Of a stretch of 64,000 bases of DNA, positions 52,089 to 60,880 are shown in pieces (positions within the stretch are counted from its first letter, which is position 1; each line of letters opens with the position of its first letter). The translations under genes were made by a program, and so were the position numbers. Origin of the DNA: Clostridiales bacterium UBA4039 (GTDB lineage: Bacteria; Bacillota; Clostridia; Lachnospirales; Vallitaleaceae); NCBI GenBank assembly GCA_002382805.1, contig DGAD01000053.1:1-64000 (forward strand), in the 5' to 3' direction. The notes under the pieces are model-generated. The model saw nothing but the letters and a program-made list of their open reading frames with translations, did not search any database and was not told where the DNA came from.

Positions 52089-53635
52089 TCAAAATCCCTT
52101 TCATATGTTACGTATGCTCCATAAGGAGTATGATTTGCTATATAATGCTGATCTTCATAATACCCTAATCGCGTTGTAGATGCAATAATCTCAACCCGAT
52201 TTTCCCCTTTTTTCCATATATTCTCTACATTCCATACATATGGCGAAAATGTCCTTATACCTACATTTTGTCCGTTAACGATAAGCATGGCACTTTGTTG
52301 GAACTTTGGATCATCAATAGACAGCCAATCTATATCCTTTGCTCCCGTTACTGTATAACTATATTGAATATCACCGACATGGTGGGGGATTCCCATTGCC
52401 TGGTATTGACCTAGCTTTCCTCTTGTCCTTTTTTCACACAGTACAAAACACCCATTTTTTGTATGCACTGAAAAATCCCCCAAAAGCACCTCTATAGGGC
52501 GTTTGCAACCATCCCTAGCCGAAGTTATCGTTTTCACATATTGAGACAATTGTTTTTGATGTTGATACCAAGGCATCTGAAAAAATCCCGAAGGTGGCGC
52601 ATCATGTTTGGCAAGCCCTTGCGCATTACTATAATATGCATGGTTTACAAACATCGTCACCCCCTGAAGCAAGAGCCAATCATAGGTCCACTTCATATCT
52701 TGTATCTCCAGCCCCCAACCGATACTATGAAAAGCTTCACATAGGGCATATTCTTTATGATAAAAATGTGCGGCTGACGCAACAATTTTTCCATTGGCAC
52801 GATATCTTTGACTAAACATCTCAGGTGTTGTCCCTACTTTTTGATGTCCGGCATCAATACCCGGAATATCCATATATGCCAGTTGTTCACTTCTTAAAAT
52901 CGGTTTTTCTCCAATATATTGCAAATTATTCTCATGGCACCACGCTAACATTTTCTTATCATAGCTTTCTATAAATTCATCCACTAAACTTGTATAAAAG
53001 TCTTGACGTATCCTCTCTACATCGCCAACACCATCAAGAAAAAGTGCCGGAAGTTCATCCAATAGGTTACGTCCTGTTGTTTCATGATAAATTCTTGGCA
53101 TCTGAGGTGACCAAGGCAAAACTTGATCTTCATATCCTGTCGGATGAATCTCATCTGCAAAGAAACCTTTGATGGTTTCTCCAAAAAATTCACCTAGGTA
53201 TTTTTTGTATTGTGTATGTGTTGTTTCAATAAAATAATCTACCGCATTAGCATTTAGCGGATCCACAAAATAGTCAAAGTATTTATGTCCACGTACCGGC
53301 ACTTCCATGAACACAATGATTTTATAGCAGCCGGGCGGTAATTTTACTTCCAATCTACAATAAGGATCACATGCTAAAAAGCGTTTACGATTATATGCCG
53401 TCAAGCCCGACTCATGATAGACCTCTTCACGAAATATACTCCCGATATTTTCTTTAAGATCAATGCCCTGATTTAGGAGAATGTGTTGCTCCTGAGACAT
53501 TACAGGAAAAGCCTTAGCATAGAGCGGCTTCCCCCATTCTAATTCTATCTGTATCTCCTGCTCAGGCGATATAATTTCCTCATAAATAATATGGGGTGCT
53601 AGTCGCTTAGCTTCAAACTCGGGATGGTCCAGCAC
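52085..53635 (-). pseudogene. GH106-like glycosidase, truncated at the 5' end and shortened inside
   Basis: A 516-codon frame from a GTG. The frame continues upstream without a start and reads YDEQPYPSGISGGKVV, which matches the internal WLYDE..WPSG..GG motif of GH106-like rhamnosidases. That motif normally lies about 90-100 residues from the N-terminus; here a TGA directly precedes it, nine bases after the deacetylase stop. FFADEIHPTGYED and the LLLQGVTMFVNHAYYSNAQG block are intact. About 300 residues usual after PWYQHQKQLSQYV seem absent. The ribosome binding site GGAGGAAAGG is part of the old coding sequence. A short functional variant is not excluded, because the rest of the frame is open. 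Confidence 0.6.
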
Positions 53636-53689
53636 AACCTTTCCTCCACTAATGCCACTTGGATAGGGCTGCTCATCATATCACCTCTT

Positions 53690-54499
53690 TTACAACACGT
53701 TCAAACCGGGTTGAATCATCGTCTTTTTCCCATCTACATCTAGCCAAAGTGTCAGATGGGACGCATTTAACACTTGCGTACGTTCTGTATTAAACTGCAA
53801 ACGATCAAGCGCCTTTAAATAATCTACAATCTCAATATTGGTCGCATACCAAATATCTTCTTGGTTTCCAACAATTCGACATATTTCTTCAATGGTCTCC
53901 CAATTATCGTCATTATCAAACTCATAACTATGCCCCCATATGTACAACATATATAAATACTGCGTCTTATGTAACTCAACAAACTCTTTGGCACGTTCAA
54001 TACCTTGACGATTATGATGGCACGTTGCCTGCCAAGTGTAAAAATTATCTGGCAGTTGATAGGTTTGATGTCCTCCGACCACACGTGAGTACTCAATTCC
54101 TAGGTGCGGCAATGCTTCAATAATGCGTTGATTGTATGATCCATTCGGATAGGACATGCCTCGAACAGGATATCCTACCAGTGCCTCTAGCTCTTTTCGA
54201 TCTTGCATGACCTGATCGATTAATTCTTCTCTAGGCGAACGGGCAATCGTCGGATGGTTATAGGTATGGGCTGCCACTTCATGTCCTTGATATAAAGTGC
54301 TTACTTCTTCTTTGGGAACGCGGTCATGACTTCCCATTAATCCAGCATTTAGGTGAAAGGTTCCGCGAATTCCATGACGATTCATAATTTCTATTAATCG
54401 TCGATCTGCACAACGTCCATCATCATAACTAAGTGTAAATACTTTGTGTTTTCCTTGCGGAAAACAATAGTATACTTTTCGCATCGGTTTCTTATCCAT
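53690..54499 (-). CDS. Polysaccharide deacetylase family protein (CE4-like)
   Basis: A 269-residue protein with the NodB-type fold. The metal-binding Asp is in TLSYDDGRCADRR, and the two histidines in HEVAAHTYNHPT. YPNGSYNQRII and a final WGHSYEF complete the fold. No signal peptide is seen, so it should act in the cytoplasm, perhaps removing acetyl groups from imported rhamnogalacturonan fragments. Its start overlaps the end of the PL11 lyase gene by eight bases. Confidence 0.85.
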   Translation of the reverse strand: MDKKPMRKVYYCFPQGKHKVFTLSYDDGRCADRRLIEIMNRHGIRGTFHLNAGLMGSHDRVPKEEVSTLYQGHEVAAHTYNHPTIARSPREELIDQVMQDRKELEALVGYPVRGMSYPNGSYNQRIIEALPHLGIEYSRVVGGHQTYQLPDNFYTWQATCHHNRQGIERAKEFVELHKTQYLYMLYIWGHSYEFDNDDNWETIEEICRIVGNQEDIWYATNIEIVDYLKALDRLQFNTERTQVLNASHLTLWLDVDGKKTMIQPGLNVL

Positions 54500-56924
54500 T
54501 TAATCTCTCCCATATGTTTTTCCATTCCATATCACGTGCATAATAAAACGATGTATAGCAAGGTTGATTATAGCAATTATTCTGCCACGCAATCCCTGTA
54601 CGATACTGTATGTCATGCATCAGTGTATAAAGTTTATGTGTTGTCAATTCCGTATTCGTATATATGCGCACCCCTGTATTGTCTTCTTTTCTTAGGACAA
54701 GTTCCTCTCTAAAGTCACCAAACAAGTCTGCTACAAGGCACGGATTTCCTTTGGTGCCATTATTTGTCGCCATGTTTTTGGGTGCTAAGTAGACACCATG
54801 TTCATTATCATTAATCACACCCGAATGGGTCTCATGTATATAATCTACACCATCTAAGATCTGTGTTGACAAATCTTTTGCCCATCGAATAGATTGATTC
54901 GTTCCAAGAAGATTAACCTTTAAAGGATTTCCATAACAGTCAAACGTTTCATTCACCCAAACTTGTAACCCACGCGTTTTAGCATCAATATCGCCAATCA
55001 TACATCGTCCTAAATCTGTCAAGGCATATTCTCCAAAAATCACTTCACCGGTTTGAGCATCCCGTAGGGCAAAGCCATACGGCGCATACTCAGCCCCCTC
55101 AAACACACTAAAAATCTCCAGTCCCGGTTTGTCAGGATTAATGTTGGCCACATGTAAAGCATCACCATGCCCAAGTTTAGCCCGCTGTCCATTGGGTAGC
55201 GCATCATAACTGCTATAAAGGACAGAGCCATCATGATCAATGACGGCTGCACCATAGATAATCTCTTGATAGCCATCTTGATCAACATCTGCTGTCGCAA
55301 AGCTATGATTTCCCTGCCCCGCCAAACAGCCATACACCGGGTCGCTTCCTTCATGTAGGTGTGCCTGATCATTAAACGGATTATCCATCGGTACATGTCC
55401 CGAATCAATGGAAAAATATTCTTCGTGATGGTCACCTATAAAACGATAAGCTACAAGGGTTGTTCGAGTATAGTATCCACGCGCAATAATTAGGTATGGG
55501 TTTTTTCCATCCAAATACCCAACTCCGGATAAAAACCGGTCAACACGGTTACATGGCTCAATACGGGCCATCGCATAATCTCCCCACATCAATCCATCAT
55601 CTTCTCGTACAAATTTAAACGCTATCGTCTCTAATTCTCTACCATCTCCAGCAAACATCGTGAGATACTCAGGCCCTTCATAAATAAATCCTTCAAAGGC
55701 CTCTAGATGATTTTTTTCACTACGCATTGGTGCATAGACTCCAATAAAATAATCGACAAGAACTTTTGCATCTTCACGTGTGAGTGGATAGCTATACTGT
55801 TCTTTTATGCCAAAGCACGCTTCAAGCGTCTGTGGCCAACGCCCCTTACATACCTCAGGGTGCTTGTGCCAATCCATAAAAACCTGTACCAAGTGGTTAT
55901 AATAATCCTCTGCACTACATACATAATTGTCCTCATGCGTAATCCCTGCTAGTATATCGCGCTTAGGTATCGAGATATAGTCAACAGACTTTATTGATCC
56001 GTCTTCATGATAACGTGTCATACAAGTTCCCGGTGCGGTCTTTACCGAGATTTCAGCTTTTTGATCTCCATCAAAATCATAGACCATAAACTGGGTATAG
56101 TGGGCCCCAGACCGAATATTCACGCCCATATCCAAGCGCCAAAGAAGACGTCCATCCAATTTGTAACAATCGATATAGCACTTTCCTGTGTAGCCTTTTA
56201 TTGAAACGTCTTGTGAATTACTCGGATCCCATTTGACGATATATTCGTAGTCGCCATCCCCATCAACATCCCCAACACTCATATCATTAATCCGGTAAAA
56301 ATACCTTTCGCCCTTTGGCGTTATCCCTGATTCTGGTGGCTCCATCGGTATATCAATGTATTCGTTTCCAGATGTAAATGGCTTCACTTCTTGACTCATT
56401 TTTCCTAGCTTACCTTTAAAAACAGGTTGAACCGCATAGCTATCTGTCTGCACCCCTTTTACATCTATATAGTTCGTTGATTCTGTAATCAACACCAGCT
56501 TTTCTTCATTTTTATAGATATAAAAATCTACCCCTGACAATCCCGTGTCCGTATATCCATGAACTTCATCGCGCATAAGCCGCCAACTTAAAAAGACACC
56601 TTCATGACATTTTACTGCAATAAGTCCACGATTAAGTTTTTCAAGTTGCTCATTTAACTGTCGATATATTGGTGTCTTAAGGACTTTACTCGTCGCCACC
56701 ACTTCACCCTTTTCATCGACTCCTATTATTTTAAAATAATGCGGTACATGCGTTGACTTTTTTACGCTATAGCTTAATGCGGAGGTTGTACCAAGACATA
56801 CATATTGCATCGTATCATGAGGATAGTCCGCCCAATATATGTGATAACTTGTTGCTTGAGTTAATTTTTCCCATGACAAGGTGATGGTTTCATCTAATAT
56901 TTCATTAATCCAAATATCCAACAT
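54492..56924 (-). CDS. PL11 rhamnogalacturonan lyase
   Basis: An 810-residue lyase of the YesW/YesX family, which cleaves the rhamnose-galacturonate bond of rhamnogalacturonan I by beta-elimination. A fibronectin III-like module lies at about 1-75, then the LNRGLIAVKCHEGVFLSWRL start of the lyase core. A beta-propeller with repeated DVDGDGDYEY and DVDQDGYQEI calcium-binding loops follows. There is no signal peptide, so it appears intracellular, unlike Bacillus YesW. Product would pass to the GH105 enzyme. Confidence 0.9.
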   Translation of the reverse strand: MLDIWINEILDETITLSWEKLTQATSYHIYWADYPHDTMQYVCLGTTSALSYSVKKSTHVPHYFKIIGVDEKGEVVATSKVLKTPIYRQLNEQLEKLNRGLIAVKCHEGVFLSWRLMRDEVHGYTDTGLSGVDFYIYKNEEKLVLITESTNYIDVKGVQTDSYAVQPVFKGKLGKMSQEVKPFTSGNEYIDIPMEPPESGITPKGERYFYRINDMSVGDVDGDGDYEYIVKWDPSNSQDVSIKGYTGKCYIDCYKLDGRLLWRLDMGVNIRSGAHYTQFMVYDFDGDQKAEISVKTAPGTCMTRYHEDGSIKSVDYISIPKRDILAGITHEDNYVCSAEDYYNHLVQVFMDWHKHPEVCKGRWPQTLEACFGIKEQYSYPLTREDAKVLVDYFIGVYAPMRSEKNHLEAFEGFIYEGPEYLTMFAGDGRELETIAFKFVREDDGLMWGDYAMARIEPCNRVDRFLSGVGYLDGKNPYLIIARGYYTRTTLVAYRFIGDHHEEYFSIDSGHVPMDNPFNDQAHLHEGSDPVYGCLAGQGNHSFATADVDQDGYQEIIYGAAVIDHDGSVLYSSYDALPNGQRAKLGHGDALHVANINPDKPGLEIFSVFEGAEYAPYGFALRDAQTGEVIFGEYALTDLGRCMIGDIDAKTRGLQVWVNETFDCYGNPLKVNLLGTNQSIRWAKDLSTQILDGVDYIHETHSGVINDNEHGVYLAPKNMATNNGTKGNPCLVADLFGDFREELVLRKEDNTGVRIYTNTELTTHKLYTLMHDIQYRTGIAWQNNCYNQPCYTSFYYARDMEWKNIWERLNG

Positions 56925-56957
56925 TCTTCTACCCTTTCATATTAGCATGCTTAACTA

Positions 56958-57000
56958 GAACAAAGCGACTCTGTCGCGTTATCTCAAGGAGATATTGTTC
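56958..57000. repeat. Structured 43-base repeat, unit 1
   Basis: Three nested inverted repeats: GAACAA/TTGTTC outside, GCGAC-TCT-GTCGC and TATCTC-AAG-GAGATA inside. Together they form a perfect three-way junction. A second copy lies at 57074-57116 in the same orientation. Confidence 0.75.
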
Positions 57001-57008
57001 GTGGCGGG

Positions 57009-57073
57009 AAAGGTTCTTGACGCTTTCTGCTAAGTTTTAAAGCAGAAAGCTAAAGTAGGACTTTCCTAGAGAT
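57009..57073. repeat. Dispersed repeat, copy B (hairpin core)
   Basis: Close copy of 30327-30390. The core GCTTTCTGC...GCAGAAAGC forms a perfect 9 base-pair hairpin here. It is flanked on both sides by the 43-base structured unit. Confidence 0.75.
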
Positions 57074-57116
57074 GCACAAAGCGACTCTGTCGCGTTATCT
57101 CAAAGAGATATTGTTC
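57074..57116. repeat. Structured 43-base repeat, unit 2
   Basis: Copy of 56958-57000 with about three differences. One is in a loop (AAA for AAG); two are at the outer end, where one pair is lost. The two inner hairpins are unchanged. Confidence 0.75.
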
Positions 57117-57122
57117 TAGGAC

Positions 57123-57152
57123 AAAAAGGGCCATCAAAAGATAGCCCTTTTT
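57123..57152 (-). terminator. Terminator after the second binding-protein gene
   Basis: AAAAAGGGC and GCCCTTTTT form a stem with an ATCAAAAGAT loop region, 14 bases after the stop, on the minus strand. Confidence 0.88.
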
Positions 57153-57165
57153 CTATACACTTTGA

Positions 57166-58719
57166 TTAATTGTGTTGTGCATTTATTTCCTCTATAACCG
57201 CTTGTCCACCTTGACGTTCCCAGTTTTCCCAAGCTGCTTTTAATCCTTCCTCATCAATTTCACCACAGATATATTGTGTTCTAGCATTATCAATAATTTC
57301 ATCTAAGTTTGCACCACTTAGGGAATACGTCTCAGAGTTGACGATATAGGCTGCTGCCGGGTTAAATACAGCGTAGTCTACATTGGCCGCTTTAATCTCT
57401 TCTTCAATTATGAGGCGGTCTGTCATTTCTGGTCCGATATCTGTCGCTTTCATATTCGGGATATACGCCACCGTTTGATTAAGTGCTGAGAACGCTTTTG
57501 CCGCAACTGCATCTCCTAAAATCAAACTTTCTAAATATCCATTTTCATCTTTTACCCAATGTTTGCCTTCAAGTCCATAGGATGAAAGTGTAATCATTGC
57601 ATCATCTGACATCTTATCTAAGAAGTTTAAGCATGCGGCCACATCTTCCTCAGTTTTTGCGGCTTTAGTAATAACAAAAAATCCATTATATCCAGAAGTA
57701 GCCAATGTTTTATCATTAATTGTTCCAACCAAATTCATCGTTGCATATTCGTAGGATGTTCCCTCAACAGCCGGAATCTCATTATTTATAAAGTAATCCC
57801 AGATACGTCTTGAACTGTCAAGTACATCAATATAAATACCACATTCACCTGTTTGAATATCTTCTCTCCACGTTGATGTATCTCGAACAGCCCAGTCTGC
57901 ATAGACAAGTCCATCATCATACATTTTTTTCAACCAGTTAAGTGCTTCCATATATTCCGGTGTTTGATGTATCGGTACAAGTTGTCCTCCAACTTCTGCC
58001 CAAGCATTTCCAACGCCAAAATATGTCTGAATGACATCTAGCGGTCCTGTATATTTACATAAGGACAAACCATATGTGTCATCAATTCCATTACCATCCG
58101 GATCATTATATGTGAACTGATACATCATATCGTATAAGTCTTCTATTGTCTTTGGTTCTTCTATCCCCAAGGCTTCTGCCCAATCTGCTCTATATCCCAT
58201 GCCTAGGCGTCCAATAGGTCGTGCACGATAGACTCCGATTAACTGATCGTTCACCGTCAGACTTTTGTTGACATTGGGGTTTGCTTGAGATAGATTTGGA
58301 TATTTTTCTGCATCAAACATAAAATCATTTAAGTCCCAAAACGCTCCCGCTTCAGCAGCACTTGTAATCGCTGAAGTCATACTGCCCACCGCAATAATCA
58401 TCGGCATATCATCTGGCGAAGCCAAAGTAAGTCCTAGACGCTCTTCATAGTTATCCCCAGGAACCCATGTAAAATCTACTTTTGTTTGTGTATATTCTTC
58501 CATTGTTGATATAACTTCTTCTGAATGTTCACCGGAAAGAGGGCTTCCTTCAAAGTCAAAGGTCATCATCGAAATCTGTGCTAATCCATTTTCATCCTTT
58601 TCTTGTGCACCTGAATTTGAACCTGTACTGCTTTCGTCATTTTTTGCGCATCCTGCAAATAGCGATACGACAAGTGCTAGTGTTAAAATTAGTGTAATCG
58701 GTTTTTTGAACTTCTTCAT
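57166..58719 (-). CDS. LplA-type sugar-binding lipoprotein
   Basis: A 517-residue solute-binding lipoprotein. The signal peptide ends in the lipobox VSLFAGC (Cys about 24), then a Ser/Asn/Glu linker and a large binding domain with the TFDFEGSPLSG and DLNDFM blocks typical of LplA/YtcQ. It serves the two permeases upstream, probably for unsaturated rhamnogalacturonan oligosaccharides. The start at 58719 follows AAGGAGGAAG; the longer frame has no such site. Confidence 0.9.
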   Translation of the reverse strand: MKKFKKPITLILTLALVVSLFAGCAKNDESSTGSNSGAQEKDENGLAQISMMTFDFEGSPLSGEHSEEVISTMEEYTQTKVDFTWVPGDNYEERLGLTLASPDDMPMIIAVGSMTSAITSAAEAGAFWDLNDFMFDAEKYPNLSQANPNVNKSLTVNDQLIGVYRARPIGRLGMGYRADWAEALGIEEPKTIEDLYDMMYQFTYNDPDGNGIDDTYGLSLCKYTGPLDVIQTYFGVGNAWAEVGGQLVPIHQTPEYMEALNWLKKMYDDGLVYADWAVRDTSTWREDIQTGECGIYIDVLDSSRRIWDYFINNEIPAVEGTSYEYATMNLVGTINDKTLATSGYNGFFVITKAAKTEEDVAACLNFLDKMSDDAMITLSSYGLEGKHWVKDENGYLESLILGDAVAAKAFSALNQTVAYIPNMKATDIGPEMTDRLIIEEEIKAANVDYAVFNPAAAYIVNSETYSLSGANLDEIIDNARTQYICGEIDEEGLKAAWENWERQGGQAVIEEINAQHN

Positions 58720-58778
58720 AACTTCCTCCTTAAATTTTAAATGCTCGTGCCAAGTCCGGCACAAATATGTGCAAGGTA

Positions 58779-59681
58779 TTAGCCTTTGACGGCCCCTACC
58801 ATTACGCCTTTAGTAAAATATTTTTGAACAAATGGATAAATCATTAGAATCGGAACTGTCGCTACTACCGTTGCTGCCATTTTCACCGCTTTGTCTGGCG
58901 GTGTCCCTAAAATATCAAAGTCCATTCCATCAGCCTGTACGCCACCAGCTAGTAGCACTATGCGTCGAAGTACAATCTGCACCGTTTCTTTACTTGTATC
59001 TTTTAGATAAATCATTGGTCCAAAATAGTTGTTCCAATGCCCTACCGCGTAGAATAATGAAATAGATGCAATAACTGGCTTTGACAATGGAAGTACAATT
59101 TTCGAAAAAATCTGCAGGTCATTACATCCGTCAATTCGCGCCGCTTCTTCAAGTTCTGCCGGTAATTCTTGAAAAAAGTTTTTTACAATAATCATATTAA
59201 ATGGGTTAATCGCCCCCAACAAAATCAATCCAGCAAAGCTATTATAAAGTCCTAGCTCCTTAACCCATAAAAAGGTTGGGATCATCCCACCGCTAAAGAG
59301 CATCGTAATCACGACCATTTTTAGGAAAAAGTTTCTTCCCTTAAGATGAGTCTTTGCCAATGGATAAGCAAAAGTCGTGGTAAAGAACATATTGACGGTT
59401 GTTCCAACAACTGTAAGATAAATAGAGTTTTTCAAGCCATTAAATATCTCTCCCGTTTCAAAAATATACTTATATGCATTGGTTGATATTACTGTCGGAA
59501 AAATGAAAAAGGCTTTTTCCGTTAACTCTTTTTCCGTTGCAAAAGACCCGGCCAGTACATATAAAAAAGGAAGTAATGTTCCTATTCCTGCCAGTCCCAC
59601 AAAGATGTAAATAATAATATTGGTTATACGGTCTGCTTTTGACCCTTTGATCTTATTTTTTTTCACTGTTTTTTTTGCCAC
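58779..59681 (-). CDS. ABC permease, LplC/YtcP type
   Basis: A 300-residue permease with six transmembrane segments and the EAA loop EEAARIDGCNDLQIFSKIVL. It ends KGVMVGAVKG, typical of LplC. It is the partner of the LplB-type permease upstream (16 bases). No ATPase gene is adjacent. Confidence 0.93.
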   Translation of the reverse strand: MAKKTVKKNKIKGSKADRITNIIIYIFVGLAGIGTLLPFLYVLAGSFATEKELTEKAFFIFPTVISTNAYKYIFETGEIFNGLKNSIYLTVVGTTVNMFFTTTFAYPLAKTHLKGRNFFLKMVVITMLFSGGMIPTFLWVKELGLYNSFAGLILLGAINPFNMIIVKNFFQELPAELEEAARIDGCNDLQIFSKIVLPLSKPVIASISLFYAVGHWNNYFGPMIYLKDTSKETVQIVLRRIVLLAGGVQADGMDFDILGTPPDKAVKMAATVVATVPILMIYPFVQKYFTKGVMVGAVKG

Positions 59682-59697
59682 AATACAGATCTCCTTT

Positions 59698-60669
59698 CTA
59701 GTAAATTCCCGACTCTCCGGCTTTTTTAGCTAATTTATTGGCACCAAGAACCATAATCATACCAACGATAGATTTGAACAAACCGGTTGCAGTACTGTAA
59801 GAATATTGTGCATTAATAATACCTTTGGTGTACACATACGTATCAAACACTTCTGCAACGGAACTATTTAGAGCATTTTTCATCAAAAAGATTTGCTCAA
59901 ACCCAGTATTTAAGATGGATCCTACACGTAAAATCAGCATGATAATGATTGTCCCTCGAATAGCCGGAAGCGTTACATGCCACATCATCTTCCACCGTCC
60001 AGCACCATCGACTCGCGCTGCTTCATAGAGGCTAACATCAACTCCCGCTAATGCTGCCAAGAATATGATGGTTCCATATCCTGTCTCTTTCCAAATATTT
60101 TGTCCAACAATAAGCTCCCTAAAGTACTCCGGTTTACCCAAGAAGTTTATTTTTTCTCCAACAAACATCTCAATCACTTGATTTATAATCCCGTCATTAA
60201 TATTAAGAAGTTGATAGGTTAAACTCGCCACAATAACCAACGAAATAAAATGGGGAATATAGATAAATGTCTGAACCGTTCGTTTATAGCGTTCATGTTT
60301 TATCTCATTTAATAGTAGTGCTAGTATAATCGGTGCCGGAAAAAAGAAGATAAGGCTCAGCAGGGAAATACTTAGCGTATTGACCAAAATCCTTGGAAAA
60401 TCCGGACTGGTAAAAAGCATCTTAAAGTAATACAGTCCAACCCACTCGCTTCCGGATATGCCTGAATATGGATTATATTTTTGAAAGGCAATGATAATAC
60501 CTCCCATTGGTATATAACGAAAAACAATTAAGTATACCAATCCCGGGATTAACATTAAATACAACCATTTATGTTGTTTTAAATATTTTATTGTCTCCTG
60601 ATATTTTTCTTTTTTACTACGCTTTGGCAATACGTTTGCCTTGGTCACAGCCACGCCATTTTGATCCAT
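59698..60669 (-). CDS. ABC permease, LplB/YteP type
   Basis: A 323-residue permease. A basic N-terminus of about 30 residues precedes six transmembrane segments; PMGGIIIAFQKYNPYSGISG and YEAARVDGAGRWKMMWHVTL are the LplB signatures. It is the first gene of the rhamnogalacturonan transporter operon. Confidence 0.93.
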   Translation of the reverse strand: MDQNGVAVTKANVLPKRSKKEKYQETIKYLKQHKWLYLMLIPGLVYLIVFRYIPMGGIIIAFQKYNPYSGISGSEWVGLYYFKMLFTSPDFPRILVNTLSISLLSLIFFFPAPIILALLLNEIKHERYKRTVQTFIYIPHFISLVIVASLTYQLLNINDGIINQVIEMFVGEKINFLGKPEYFRELIVGQNIWKETGYGTIIFLAALAGVDVSLYEAARVDGAGRWKMMWHVTLPAIRGTIIIMLILRVGSILNTGFEQIFLMKNALNSSVAEVFDTYVYTKGIINAQYSYSTATGLFKSIVGMIMVLGANKLAKKAGESGIY

Positions 60670-60832
60670 GATATCCTCCTTTTATGTTCGTGTTTCATCT
60701 ACATTAAGAGTATCATCCATCGCATGTTACATCTATACTCATTATGTTGACACTTGTTCAAAAATATGTCTTTTTTTAAGAAAACCTTCGTTTAGACCTG
60801 TTTTTTTGGGAGAATAATCAACATCCTGACAA

Positions 60833-60873
60833 CAAAAATACACATAATCAATAAAATGATTATGTGTATTTTG
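60833..60873 (-). terminator. Terminator after the AraC/Cache regulator
   Basis: AAAATACACATAATCA and TGATTATGTGTATTTT form a perfect 16 base-pair stem with a six-base loop. It is followed by TTGTTG on the minus strand. Confidence 0.85.
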
Positions 60874-60880
60874 GGGTTCA

